DNA from: Rhodocyclales bacterium
Lineage (GTDB): Bacteria; Pseudomonadota; Gammaproteobacteria; Burkholderiales; Rhodocyclaceae
Length of the DNA: 41,436 nt
NCBI GenBank assembly: GCA_016215645.1
Contig: JACRIX010000004.1
Location: forward strand, 1 to 41,436
Direction: 5' to 3'
Shown here: one piece after another, positions 1 to 5,876 of the stretch
How the letters are laid out: the number at the start of each line of letters is the position of its first letter
Numbering within the stretch: position 1 is the stretch's first letter
Translations under genes and position numbers: made by a program
Notes under the pieces: generated by a model
What the model was told of the DNA's origin: nothing
Database searches by the model: none
What the model saw: the letters and a program-made list of their open reading frames with translations, nothing else

Positions 1-450
1 AAGCGGGCCGCCCGCTGTTCTGAGTTCCTGATACCAGGCTTCCATGTCGGCGATCTGGCCGAAGGCCCAGCCCGCGGGCTTGGCGATGAGAGCGTTGGTC
101 GCGGCGCTGTCGCGCAGGTTGTCGTCGATGAATTCGGTGGAACGGAAACTGAGGACCAACTGCCCGGCGACGAGGCCCTTTGCCGGATCGGTGAGCTTGC
201 AGCGGAACAGGGTTCCCGAGAAGCCGGTCGAGGTGTTGGCGCGCTGGTCGACTACTTCCCATTGGGTGGCGAATTCGGTGGCAACGGTGTCGGTGAAGAT
301 GAGGGAGTGGTTGTTGCCAGCGATCAACGCTTTGGGGATATCGCTCTTGACGGTCTCGTTACCGTTCGCGTCGATATCGACAAGAAATGCTTCCGCCGCC
401 ATCTGCAAGTTGGCATATTTCAGATACTCGGCTACGGTCGATTCGCTCAT
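1..450 (-). CDS. Lipase-like RTX protein, N-terminal part (cut by window start)
   Basis: An open frame of 150 codons with no stop runs from an ATG at 450 off the left edge of the window. AAGGAG sits 7 bases before the ATG, which decides the start. The protein begins MSESTVAEYLKYANLQMAAE and contains a stretch reading VLSFRSTEFIDD and GWAFGQIADMEAWY. I recall this pattern at the N-terminus of large betaproteobacterial RTX proteins with a class-3 lipase-like fold, where the catalytic GxSxG lies a little further on; here that part is outside the window. There is no signal peptide, as expected for a type I secretion substrate. It follows the gene ending at 452 by one base, so it is probably the last gene of a minus-strand operon served by the HlyB/HlyD exporter at 3.8-8.1 kb. 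Enzyme activity is inferred, not shown. Confidence 0.7.
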   Translation of the reverse strand, partial: MSESTVAEYLKYANLQMAAEAFLVDIDANGNETVKSDIPKALIAGNNHSLIFTDTVATEFATQWEVVDQRANTSTGFSGTLFRCKLTDPAKGLVAGQLVLSFRSTEFIDDNLRDSAATNALIAKPAGWAFGQIADMEAWYQELRTAGGPL

Positions 451-451
451 C

Positions 452-1243
452 TCATTGCTCCTTATTCGGGTGAAGAACTTTCACGACAAACATCCGTGTC
501 TGATCCGTTTGAATGGGGGGAATCCCAGAGGCGCTGCGAAATGCAGGACATGCGTTCCTTGCGGCAAGCAACCACGGCGAACGTCCGCCGTTGGTGTTCC
601 CTTGCCCGCGATCCATCATGTAGCCGATGCGTTCGGCCATGACTTCATTGGTCTTGAGGTCGATGACTTTCAGCGAACTGCCGGCAATCCAGTATTCGCG
701 CTCGTCTCGGGTAGATATGTCGTCATAGGTGACGCCATAGCGAGGTGCTTCGCCAGGAGCTGATACCTTGTCGAGGACGAATTCACGAACCCATTCGCCA
801 TAGCGCTTGTCGCGCAACCACGGTTGATCGATCCGCCCCGTGTAGCGATACCGCTCGCCGTCCTTTGGATCGGTGGCATCGACGTAGCGATAACCACTTG
901 GTGGAGGCGATGATCTCTTGTAAAACCCACTGAAAAACGTCTTGATATATGTTTCTCCCCCCGAGTCGTTTCCATACGGATCATCCATCTTGAACTGATC
1001 CCCGTAGTTGATCTCTTTGGGTCGAATCTTCATCAGAAACACACCCTCGACGTTCTCCGCGGTGCGGTGGATGAACTCGCCGGACTTCTTGCAGCGTTCC
1101 GCGAACATCGCCTCGGCCTTGACAAGGCGGGCGCGATCATCCTCGCGGGCCGACGCGGTTTGCGCCCATCCCGCCACGGCGCAAGCGGCGACGATGAATG
1201 GGAGCAGCCCCGTGGCGATGCGCTGAAGCCGTGTCCTGTTCAT
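452..1243 (-). CDS. Exported protein of unknown function, RTX-operon associated
   Basis: A 263-residue protein with a Sec signal peptide: MNRTR, a hydrophobic stretch of about 20 residues (GLLPFIVAACAVAGWA), then a likely cleavage after QTASA near residue 32. An in-frame ATG exists five codons upstream (1258), but the GGAGG ribosome site lies inside that extension, just before the ATG at 1243, so 1243 is the better start. The mature part is hydrophilic, rich in Tyr, Arg and Asp, and has no motif I recognise. Its first 50 residues match those of the upstream neighbour (1240-1968), including the shared stretch KAEAMFAERCKK, so the two are paralogues over that segment. It overlaps the upstream gene by 4 bases and is followed after one base by the lipase-like RTX gene. 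A periplasmic partner of the secreted protein is possible but unproven. Confidence 0.7.
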   Translation of the reverse strand: MNRTRLQRIATGLLPFIVAACAVAGWAQTASAREDDRARLVKAEAMFAERCKKSGEFIHRTAENVEGVFLMKIRPKEINYGDQFKMDDPYGNDSGGETYIKTFFSGFYKRSSPPPSGYRYVDATDPKDGERYRYTGRIDQPWLRDKRYGEWVREFVLDKVSAPGEAPRYGVTYDDISTRDEREYWIAGSSLKVIDLKTNEVMAERIGYMMDRGQGNTNGGRSPWLLAARNACPAFRSASGIPPIQTDQTRMFVVKVLHPNKEQ

Positions 1244-1968
1244 GCTGCATTCCTCCATGTGTTGTCGTTGATCGCTACTGCCGTCGAATCGCCGTCTCGC
1301 CAGCGCCGACTCTTGGTCCCGGGCTCGACGAACCAGCCGTCATTGCCGCCGCTTCCCCACAGCCGGTCATTGCAATCTTCGCCGTCGAGGTAGTCGCTGC
1401 CATGACGTGCGGCGCTGGTGCCGTTGTCGTCGCCGCGCAAGTCGTCGTCGCCTTCACCACCGAACAGTTCGTCGCCCTCGCCGCCACCGACCATCCAGTC
1501 GCCCTCGATACCGCCGTCCAGGTAGTCGGCGCCGAATTCGCCGAACAACCAATCCCGCCCCGTTCCCCCCTCGATGAAGTCATTCCCGCCCGCGCCCCAG
1601 GCCACGTCGTTGCCGCTGCCGCCGTAGAGCGCTTCGGCCTGTTCCGGGGTATTGGGCGTGACGCCGGCGGTGAGGCTGGCCAGGGCGAGTTGCCAGCCGA
1701 GTTGATTGGTCTCGCTGTCCACCGTCACCGTGGCGCTCCAGCCGCGCGCGACACCGGCCGTGCGAGCACCGGCGAACAGGAGGTCGTCACCGGCCCCGCC
1801 GATGAGGATGAACTCCCCCGCCTTCTTGCAGCGCTCGGCGAACATCGCTTCGGCCTTCGCCAGCCGGGTTTTGGGGTCTTGCTTGGCAAGCGATGCTTGT
1901 GCCCAAGCGACCAGTGCTATCCCTGCCAACAGTGCAGATGCGGTTTGGCGGATCCGTTTTGAGTTCAT
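1240..1968 (-). CDS. Chimeric protein: signal-peptide paralogue fused to RTX repeats
   Basis: A 242-residue protein in two unlike parts. Residues 1-55 (signal peptide, then KAEAMFAERCKKAGEFI) match the N-terminus of the next gene (452-1243). Directly after GEFI the sequence changes to RTX type: GGAGDDLLF, a linker, then about ten calcium-binding nonapeptides at roughly residues 116-211 (for example YGGSGNDVA, WGAGGNDFI, FGGEGDDDL). The C-terminal tail KSRRWRDGD is translated from a copy of the interspersed repeat at 1289-1311. The GGAGG site before the ATG at 1968 decides that start over the ATG at 1983. A Sec signal on an RTX protein is odd, because RTX proteins normally leave through type I exporters with a C-terminal signal. 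It may be a recombination product or pseudogene-like; codon use looks normal. Confidence 0.65.
   Translation of the reverse strand: MNSKRIRQTASALLAGIALVAWAQASLAKQDPKTRLAKAEAMFAERCKKAGEFILIGGAGDDLLFAGARTAGVARGWSATVTVDSETNQLGWQLALASLTAGVTPNTPEQAEALYGGSGNDVAWGAGGNDFIEGGTGRDWLFGEFGADYLDGGIEGDWMVGGGEGDELFGGEGDDDLRGDDNGTSAARHGSDYLDGEDCNDRLWGSGGNDGWFVEPGTKSRRWRDGDSTAVAINDNTWRNAA
1289..1311 (+). repeat. Interspersed repeat family A, copy 1
   Basis: Contains the core GCCAGCGCCGACT preceded by TCGCCGTCTC. The same core recurs at 2011-2036, 18981-18996 and, with small changes, at 11321-11346, 30544-30569 (inverted) and 32641-32666. This copy encodes the last residues of the chimeric RTX gene. Confidence 0.6.
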
Positions 1969-2010
1969 GCTGCCTTCCTCCATTCGCTGTCGCTTTTCGC
2001 CGGTCCAAAA

Positions 2011-2036
2011 TCGCCGTGTCGCCAGCGCCGACTTTC
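2011..2036 (+). repeat. Interspersed repeat family A, copy 2
   Basis: Reads TCGCCGTGTC followed by GCCAGCGCCGACTTTC. It lies in the 79-bp gap between the small gene ending at 2048 and the chimeric RTX gene starting at 1968, so it sits in the leader of the latter. Confidence 0.65.
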
Positions 2037-2047
2037 AAATTCCCCGT

Positions 2048-2314
2048 TCATGCCCTCACCATTTCCATCAAGTCCTCCACCCGATACCGCCCACCATCCG
2101 CAAACTCGACGGCCTCGACATCGCTGCCCATCGCCCCCACCAGCGCCACCAGGGTTTCGCCACACATCAGCATCAGGTATTGCCCGCAGTCGCTGGCTTC
2201 GACAGCGAGGTCGGCCAGGCCAAAGCCGACCGCGAGGCGCACGGTCGCCGTGTCGCCATTGTCCAGCCCACTGATCAAACAATGGCCATCGATCGATTGC
2301 GTTGCGTTGTTCAT
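2048..2314 (-). CDS. Small protein, possibly RTX-derived, unknown function
   Basis: An 88-residue frame with a good ribosome site (GGGAG seven bases before the ATG at 2314). No signal peptide or membrane segment. The C-terminal stretch DVEAVEFADGGRYRVEDL resembles the 'VEFADGT...' unit that often closes RTX calcium-binding domains, so it may be a leftover or helper of an RTX protein. It heads the minus-strand RTX gene row (2314, 1968, 1243, 450). I do not recognise a named family. Confidence 0.55.
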   Translation of the reverse strand: MNNATQSIDGHCLISGLDNGDTATVRLAVGFGLADLAVEASDCGQYLMLMCGETLVALVGAMGSDVEAVEFADGGRYRVEDLMEMVRA

Positions 2315-2335
2315 GACGCGCTCCCTTACTTTCGA

Positions 2336-2360
2336 TTAAAAAGCCCGGAACTCCGGCTTG
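2336..2360 (-). terminator. Terminator-like hairpin upstream of the RTX row
   Basis: Read on the minus strand, an imperfect stem (AAGCCGG, loop, CCGGGCTT with one bulged base) is followed by TTTTTAAT, the shape of a rho-independent terminator. It would stop minus-strand transcription arriving from beyond 2.4 kb, for instance read-through from hlyD running antisense to the toxin-antitoxin genes. No RNA evidence. Confidence 0.4.
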
Positions 2361-2409
2361 TTGCAGCACCGTCGAATGCGGCACACGCTCGCTGGACGCC
2401 GTTCCACCG

Positions 2410-2437
2410 TTGGCGTAAAGTAAGGATTCCTTACTAT
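2410..2437 (+). promoter_or_regulatory. Promoter with palindromic operator for the AbrB/PIN pair
   Basis: TTGGCG (2410-2415), 16 bases, TACTAT (2432-2437) make a plausible sigma-70 promoter. Between and over the -10 lies the palindrome AGTAAGG-ATT-CCTTACT (2419-2435), a likely site for autorepression by the AbrB-type antitoxin. The predicted start point near 2444 leaves a leader of only about 11 bases with no clear ribosome site before the ATG at 2455. Confidence 0.5.
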
Positions 2438-2454
2438 CCGTTGCCGCGACCAAC

Positions 2455-2703
2455 ATGCTTGCCAAACTCACCTCGAAAAACCAGCTGACCCTGCCCAAGA
2501 GCATCACCGCCGCCGTCGGTGCGACGGAATACTTCGACGTCGAAGCCAGCAACGGCCGCATCGTTCTGACGCCGGTGCGCATCCAGCGTGGCGACGCGGT
2601 ACGCGCCAAGCTTGCCGAGCTCGATCTGCAGGAACAGGACACCGCCAATGCCGTGGCATGGGCACGGCAGGCTGCTACCGGCAAGCCCGCGCGCAAAAAA
2701 TGA
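2455..2703 (+). CDS. AbrB/MazE-type antitoxin
   Basis: An 82-residue protein whose first 45 residues form a swapped-hairpin AbrB (SpoVT-type) DNA-binding domain: MLAKLTSKNQLTLPKSI followed by a short linker and GRIVLTPV. The C-terminal half is charged and ends in a Lys/Arg cluster; in this family that part usually wraps the toxin. It overlaps the PIN gene by four bases (ATGA), so the two are translationally coupled, antitoxin first. It probably represses its own promoter through the palindrome at 2419-2435. The pair is on the opposite strand to the surrounding secretion genes, which suggests later insertion. Confidence 0.85.
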   Translation: MLAKLTSKNQLTLPKSITAAVGATEYFDVEASNGRIVLTPVRIQRGDAVRAKLAELDLQEQDTANAVAWARQAATGKPARKK

Positions 2704-3128
2704 AGCGCCCGCGGGTGGTGATCGACACCAATCTGGTGCTGTCGGCGCTGGTATTCGCCGGCGGCCGGCTCGCGCCCCTGCGCCTGGCCTGGCAGGATCT
2801 GCGCGTGTTGCCGCTGGTATCGCGCACAACGGCGGCCGAATTGATCCGCGCCCTGGCCTGCCCCAAGTTCAAGCTGGCCGCGCATGAACAGGAGGAACTG
2901 CTGGCCGACTACCTGCCTTATTGCAAAACCGAGCGCATACCCGTTCCGCCCCCGGCAACGCCGCGCTGCCGGGATGCATTCGATGTGCCTTTTCTGGAAC
3001 TGGCACTGGCGGGGAAGGCCGATGCCCTGATCAGCGGGGACAAAGACTTGCTCCGTCTCAATGGCAAACTGGCCTGCCCGATCCTCGGTGCGGAGCGTTT
3101 TCTGGACTCGATTGACGCTTACCGCTAA
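2700..3128 (+). CDS. PIN-domain toxin (probable RNase)
   Basis: A 142-residue PIN protein. The start ATG at 2700 overlaps the antitoxin stop; an earlier in-frame ATG (2658) lies inside the antitoxin gene and is unlikely. The acidic metal-binding residues expected of PIN nucleases are visible: VVIDTNLVLSAL near residue 10, a Glu in TTAAEL near residue 50, and DALISGDKDLL near residue 110. The family (COG1569-like) cleaves RNA with Mg2+ or Mn2+ and is silenced by its AbrB-type partner. Substrate unknown. Confidence 0.85.
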   Translation: MKRPRVVIDTNLVLSALVFAGGRLAPLRLAWQDLRVLPLVSRTTAAELIRALACPKFKLAAHEQEELLADYLPYCKTERIPVPPPATPRCRDAFDVPFLELALAGKADALISGDKDLLRLNGKLACPILGAERFLDSIDAYR

Positions 3129-3186
3129 GGCCCCGTTGTCTGCGGGCAAGCGATCCGGTCCGGTGGCTTGGGAGGGAGACCGTACT

Positions 3187-3218
3187 TTGCCAGATCGCAT
3201 TATTGTGGGTACAATAAT
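3187..3218 (+). promoter_or_regulatory. Promoter and perfect palindrome of brnTA
   Basis: TTGCCA (3187-3192), 17 bases, TACAAT (3210-3215) is a strong sigma-70 match. A perfect inverted repeat ATTATTGT-GGGT-ACAATAAT (3199-3218) covers the -10, as expected for BrnA autorepression. The predicted start point (about 3222) falls on the brnT start codon, so the message may be leaderless. Confidence 0.65.
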
Positions 3219-3221
3219 GCA

Positions 3222-3482
3222 GTGAAGATCACCTACGATCCAGCCAAAAACACCGCCAATATCGAACGCCGCAATCTCCCGTTCGACCTGTTTGCGGAGC
3301 TTGACTGGGGTACGGCAGTGATTGTCGAAGACACGCGCAGGGATTACGGCGAACCTCGCTACCGCGTTTTCGGCTACATCGGCGACCGGCTTTACGCCAC
3401 TGTGTTCACGCCCCGCGGCGATGCCCTGCATGTCATCAGCCTGCGCAAAGCCAATAGCAGAGAGGTCAAACACCATGGTTGA
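3222..3482 (+). CDS. brnT: BrnT-family toxin
   Basis: An 86-residue protein of the BrnT RNase toxin family: VKITYDPAKNTANIERR at the N-terminus, then VIVEDTRRDYGEPRYRVFGYIGDRLYATVFTP and the closing VISLRKANSREVKHH. I set the start at GTG 3222 because family members begin MKI/VKI at that point; the frame is open further upstream but that part overlaps the promoter. BrnT inhibits translation by cutting RNA, with a RelE-like fold. It overlaps brnA by 8 bases, toxin first, which is the usual order for this pair. Confidence 0.85.
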   Translation: MKITYDPAKNTANIERRNLPFDLFAELDWGTAVIVEDTRRDYGEPRYRVFGYIGDRLYATVFTPRGDALHVISLRKANSREVKHHG

Positions 3483-3774
3483 ACGTCGCAAGCCCGCCCC
3501 GTCGATCGACGACGAGAATCCGGAATGGACCACCGAGGACTTTGCCCGCGCGAGGCCGGCGTCGGAAGTTCTGCCCAAGCTTGTCGGTAAGGCAGCTGCC
3601 GCCGAGATGCTGCGGCCGAAGCGGGGGCGCCCGGTATCTGCGAACCCCAAGGCCCACGTCAATTTGCGGCTCGACCCTGACGTGGTGGCCGCCTTCCGGG
3701 CCACGGGCCGCGGCTGGCAGACACGCCTGAACGCCGCGCTCAAGGATTGGCTCAAGGACCACTCTCCGGCCTGA
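3475..3774 (+). CDS. brnA: BrnA-family antitoxin
   Basis: A 99-residue antitoxin (BrnA, DUF4415-like). The N-terminal half is charged and likely disordered; the C-terminal part (VNLRLDPDVVAAFRATGRGW, then TRLNAALKDWL) is a ribbon-helix-helix DNA-binding domain that should bind the palindrome at 3199-3218. The ATG at 3475 lies inside the end of brnT. It is convergent with hlyD, whose stop lies 10 bases away. Confidence 0.85.
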   Translation: MVERRKPAPSIDDENPEWTTEDFARARPASEVLPKLVGKAAAAEMLRPKRGRPVSANPKAHVNLRLDPDVVAAFRATGRGWQTRLNAALKDWLKDHSPA

Positions 3775-3783
3775 TCGATCACT

Positions 3784-5217
3784 TCACCGCTCCCGCAAAC
3801 TCTCGCTGCCGCGCTGCAGCAGCGGACTGAGGAAATACTCGATCACGCGCCGCTGGCCGGTCTTGATTTCCACGCTCACCGCCATGCCGGCGGTGAGGTG
3901 CACGGTCTTGTCCTCGACCTGGATCGTGGCCCGTTGCAGCTTGGCGCGGGTGGAATAGATCAGGCCGCGCTTCTCGTCGCTGATGGCGTCGTGCGAGACA
4001 TGGGTCAGCGTGGCGGGGATGGTGCCGTACTTGGTAAATGGGAAGGTCTCGATCTTGACTTCGGCTTCCTGCCCGGCATTGACGAAGCCGATGTCCTTGT
4101 TCTCCAGCATGGCTTCGACTTCGAGGGCGTCGTCGCGGGGCACGATCACCATCAGTGCCTGGGCCGGGGTGACCACGCCGCCAACGGTGCGGATCGCCAG
4201 TTGCTGCACGGTGCCATCCACCGGCGCGGTCAGGGTCATGAGCTTGCCGCGAGTATCGGACTTGAGCAGTTCCTGGCCATGGGCGGTGCCTTTCTGTTCC
4301 GCCTCGTTCAGGCTGTCCAGCGCCGTGCGCCGGGTTTCGGCGGTGAGGGCGGCGCGCTGGCCCCGGGCTTCGTCGATGGCGTGGGCGAGTTCGCGTAGCC
4401 GGCTTTTCTGGGTTTGCAGGTCGGCTTCCTGTTCGATGCGGACCTGCTCCTTTTCGAGGTAGCCGTGCTTGGAGATGAAATTCTTGTCCACCAGGCCCTT
4501 GAAGTCTTCGGCACGCTGGCGGGCGATGGGCACGGTTTGTTCCAGCTTGCGCACGATCTCTTCGGTGGAACGGCGCTCGGCTTCGCGCTTGGCGATTTCG
4601 GCGTCGATGCGCTGGGCGCGCGCCAGGTATTCGCCATACTGGCCGTCGAGGATGCGTTGCTCCTGGGCGACGCGCTCGACCGCTATGCCTGACGGGGATT
4701 CGATACGCGGTGCCCGGCCCGAGGCGAGCGTGGCCAGCAGCGCGCGGCTACGGGCGGCCTGAAGCTGGGCGGTGACAAGGTCGTTGGCGCTACGCGTGCT
4801 GTCGGCCCGGGCCACGGTGGCGTCGAGCTCGACCAGCACCTGCCCGGCCTTGACGGCCTGGCCGTCGATGACGTGGATGGCCTTGACGGCGGCGGTTTCG
4901 ATCGGCTGAATCAGCTTGCTGCCGGCGTTGGGCACGATCCTGCCCTGCGCCGTGGCGACCACGTCGATGTGGCCGAAACAGGCCCACAGCACCGCGATCA
5001 GGGCAAAGGCCATCAGCAGCCAGGCGACGATGCGCGGTGCCGGCGAGATCGGGGTTTCCTGCAACTCCAGCGCCGCCGGCAAAAAGGCCGCCTCGTGCGC
5101 CAGGCGCAGCGGCGGGTCGAGTTCCTTGCGGATCTTCCAGAGCTGGCCGAAGATTGCGGCATAGCGGCGCAGCAGGTCGAGGGTGGCTTGGAGGCGGAGG
5201 GTGAGGGCGTGGGTCAT
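3784..5217 (-). CDS. Type I secretion membrane fusion protein (HlyD family)
   Basis: A 477-residue adaptor that would join the inner-membrane exporter to an outer-membrane TolC-type channel. It has a cytoplasmic N-terminus of about 60 residues, one membrane helix (about 63-81, IVAWLLMAFALIAVLWACF), a beta-barrel/lipoyl part (GHIDVVATAQGRIV, later VDGTVQQLAIRTVGGVV), a long coiled-coil region (about 150-310, rich in Arg, Glu, Ala) and a C-terminal barrel ending in LTAGMAVSVEIKTGQRRVIEYF, the usual HlyD ending. An upstream in-frame ATG exists at 5241, but AAGGGG seven bases before the ATG at 5217 favours the latter. Its partner exporter at 5877-8066 is separated from it by hicAB on the other strand, so hlyD probably has its own promoter or relies on read-through. 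No TolC gene is in the window. Confidence 0.9.
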   Translation of the reverse strand: MTHALTLRLQATLDLLRRYAAIFGQLWKIRKELDPPLRLAHEAAFLPAALELQETPISPAPRIVAWLLMAFALIAVLWACFGHIDVVATAQGRIVPNAGSKLIQPIETAAVKAIHVIDGQAVKAGQVLVELDATVARADSTRSANDLVTAQLQAARSRALLATLASGRAPRIESPSGIAVERVAQEQRILDGQYGEYLARAQRIDAEIAKREAERRSTEEIVRKLEQTVPIARQRAEDFKGLVDKNFISKHGYLEKEQVRIEQEADLQTQKSRLRELAHAIDEARGQRAALTAETRRTALDSLNEAEQKGTAHGQELLKSDTRGKLMTLTAPVDGTVQQLAIRTVGGVVTPAQALMVIVPRDDALEVEAMLENKDIGFVNAGQEAEVKIETFPFTKYGTIPATLTHVSHDAISDEKRGLIYSTRAKLQRATIQVEDKTVHLTAGMAVSVEIKTGQRRVIEYFLSPLLQRGSESLRER

Positions 5218-5228
5218 GCCTGAGCCCC

Positions 5229-5257
5229 TTGATAAACACAACAGAAATGTTTAATAT
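5229..5257 (+). promoter_or_regulatory. Promoter and inverted repeat of hicAB
   Basis: TTGATA (5229-5234), 17 bases, TAATAT (5252-5257) is a strong sigma-70 promoter. The inverted repeat TAAACA-N9-TGTTTA (5233-5253) fills the spacer and is a good candidate for a HicB operator. The start point would lie near 5264, right at the hicA start codon. The element also lies just upstream of hlyD on the other strand. Confidence 0.6.
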
Positions 5258-5264
5258 CTTCCCC

Positions 5265-5444
5265 ATGAACTCGAAGCAGATGAAGAAATGGCTTGAGCAG
5301 CAAGGCGCTACTTTCCTGCCGGCCAAAGGATCTCATCTGAAGGTGTTTCTGAACGGCCGGCAAACCATCCTGCCGATGCACGGCACTACGGAACTCGGCA
5401 AGGGCCTTGAGGAATCGATCAAACGCCAGCCTGGATTGAAGTGA
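5265..5444 (+). CDS. hicA: HicA-family mRNA interferase toxin
   Basis: A 59-residue HicA protein with a double-stranded RNA-binding-like fold: MNSKQMKKWLEQQGATF, then the motif KGSHLKVF carrying the catalytic His, and a C-terminal GKGLEESIKRQPGL. HicA cuts mRNA and tmRNA in the cell. I chose the ATG at 5265 because family members start MNSK/MKSK; ATGs at 5229 and 5247 lie in the promoter. With the predicted transcription start at about 5264 the message would be leaderless. It is followed by hicB after 9 bases, the canonical order. Confidence 0.85.
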   Translation: MNSKQMKKWLEQQGATFLPAKGSHLKVFLNGRQTILPMHGTTELGKGLEESIKRQPGLK

Positions 5445-5453
5445 GGACAAATC

Positions 5454-5870
5454 ATGTTTGACTATCCCGTTATCCTGACCCCCGACGATGGTACGGTGCT
5501 GGTGACTTTTCCCGATGTGCCGGAGGCCATCACCTTTGGCGCAGACACCGACGAGGCGCTGCGTCAGGCCGTCGATGCGCTTGAATCCGCACTTTCGTTC
5601 TACGTCGATGACCGCAAACCCCTGCCGACTCCGAGCAAACCAAAACGCCGGCAGCATACGGTGCGCCCTTCCGCCTTGGAGTGCGCCAAGCTGGGCGTCT
5701 ATCAGGCGATGACCGAGCAGGGAATCAAGAAGGCCGAACTGGCTCGTCGCCTTGGCTGGCACATGCCGCAGGTGGATAGGCTGTTCGACCTCAAGCATGC
5801 CTCCAAATTCGAGCAGATCGAGGCGGCGGCGCAGGCCTTGGGACGGCATATCGAGGTGTCGGTTTCTTAG
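5454..5870 (+). CDS. hicB: HicB-family antitoxin with helix-turn-helix
   Basis: A 138-residue antitoxin. Residues 1-60 form the partially degraded RNase H-like HicB domain (FDYPVILTPDDGTVLVTFPD, then EALRQAVDALESAL). Residues about 75-135 are a Cro/C1-type helix-turn-helix (KKAELARRLGWHMPQVDRLF). GTGAGGACA upstream gives a ribosome site. It neutralises HicA and should bind the operator at 5233-5253. Its stop lies 6 bases from the end of the convergent exporter gene. Confidence 0.88.
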   Translation: MFDYPVILTPDDGTVLVTFPDVPEAITFGADTDEALRQAVDALESALSFYVDDRKPLPTPSKPKRRQHTVRPSALECAKLGVYQAMTEQGIKKAELARRLGWHMPQVDRLFDLKHASKFEQIEAAAQALGRHIEVSVS

Positions 5871-5876
5871 CATCAC

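Noticed and set aside
44..763. 239-codon plus-strand frame at the window start
   Set aside because: It overlaps the lipase-like gene and the exported-protein gene, both with good ribosome sites on the other strand.
1965..3782. 605-codon minus-strand frame over the AbrB/PIN and BrnT/BrnA genes
   Set aside because: It covers four well recognised toxin-antitoxin genes with promoters and has no coherent protein features.
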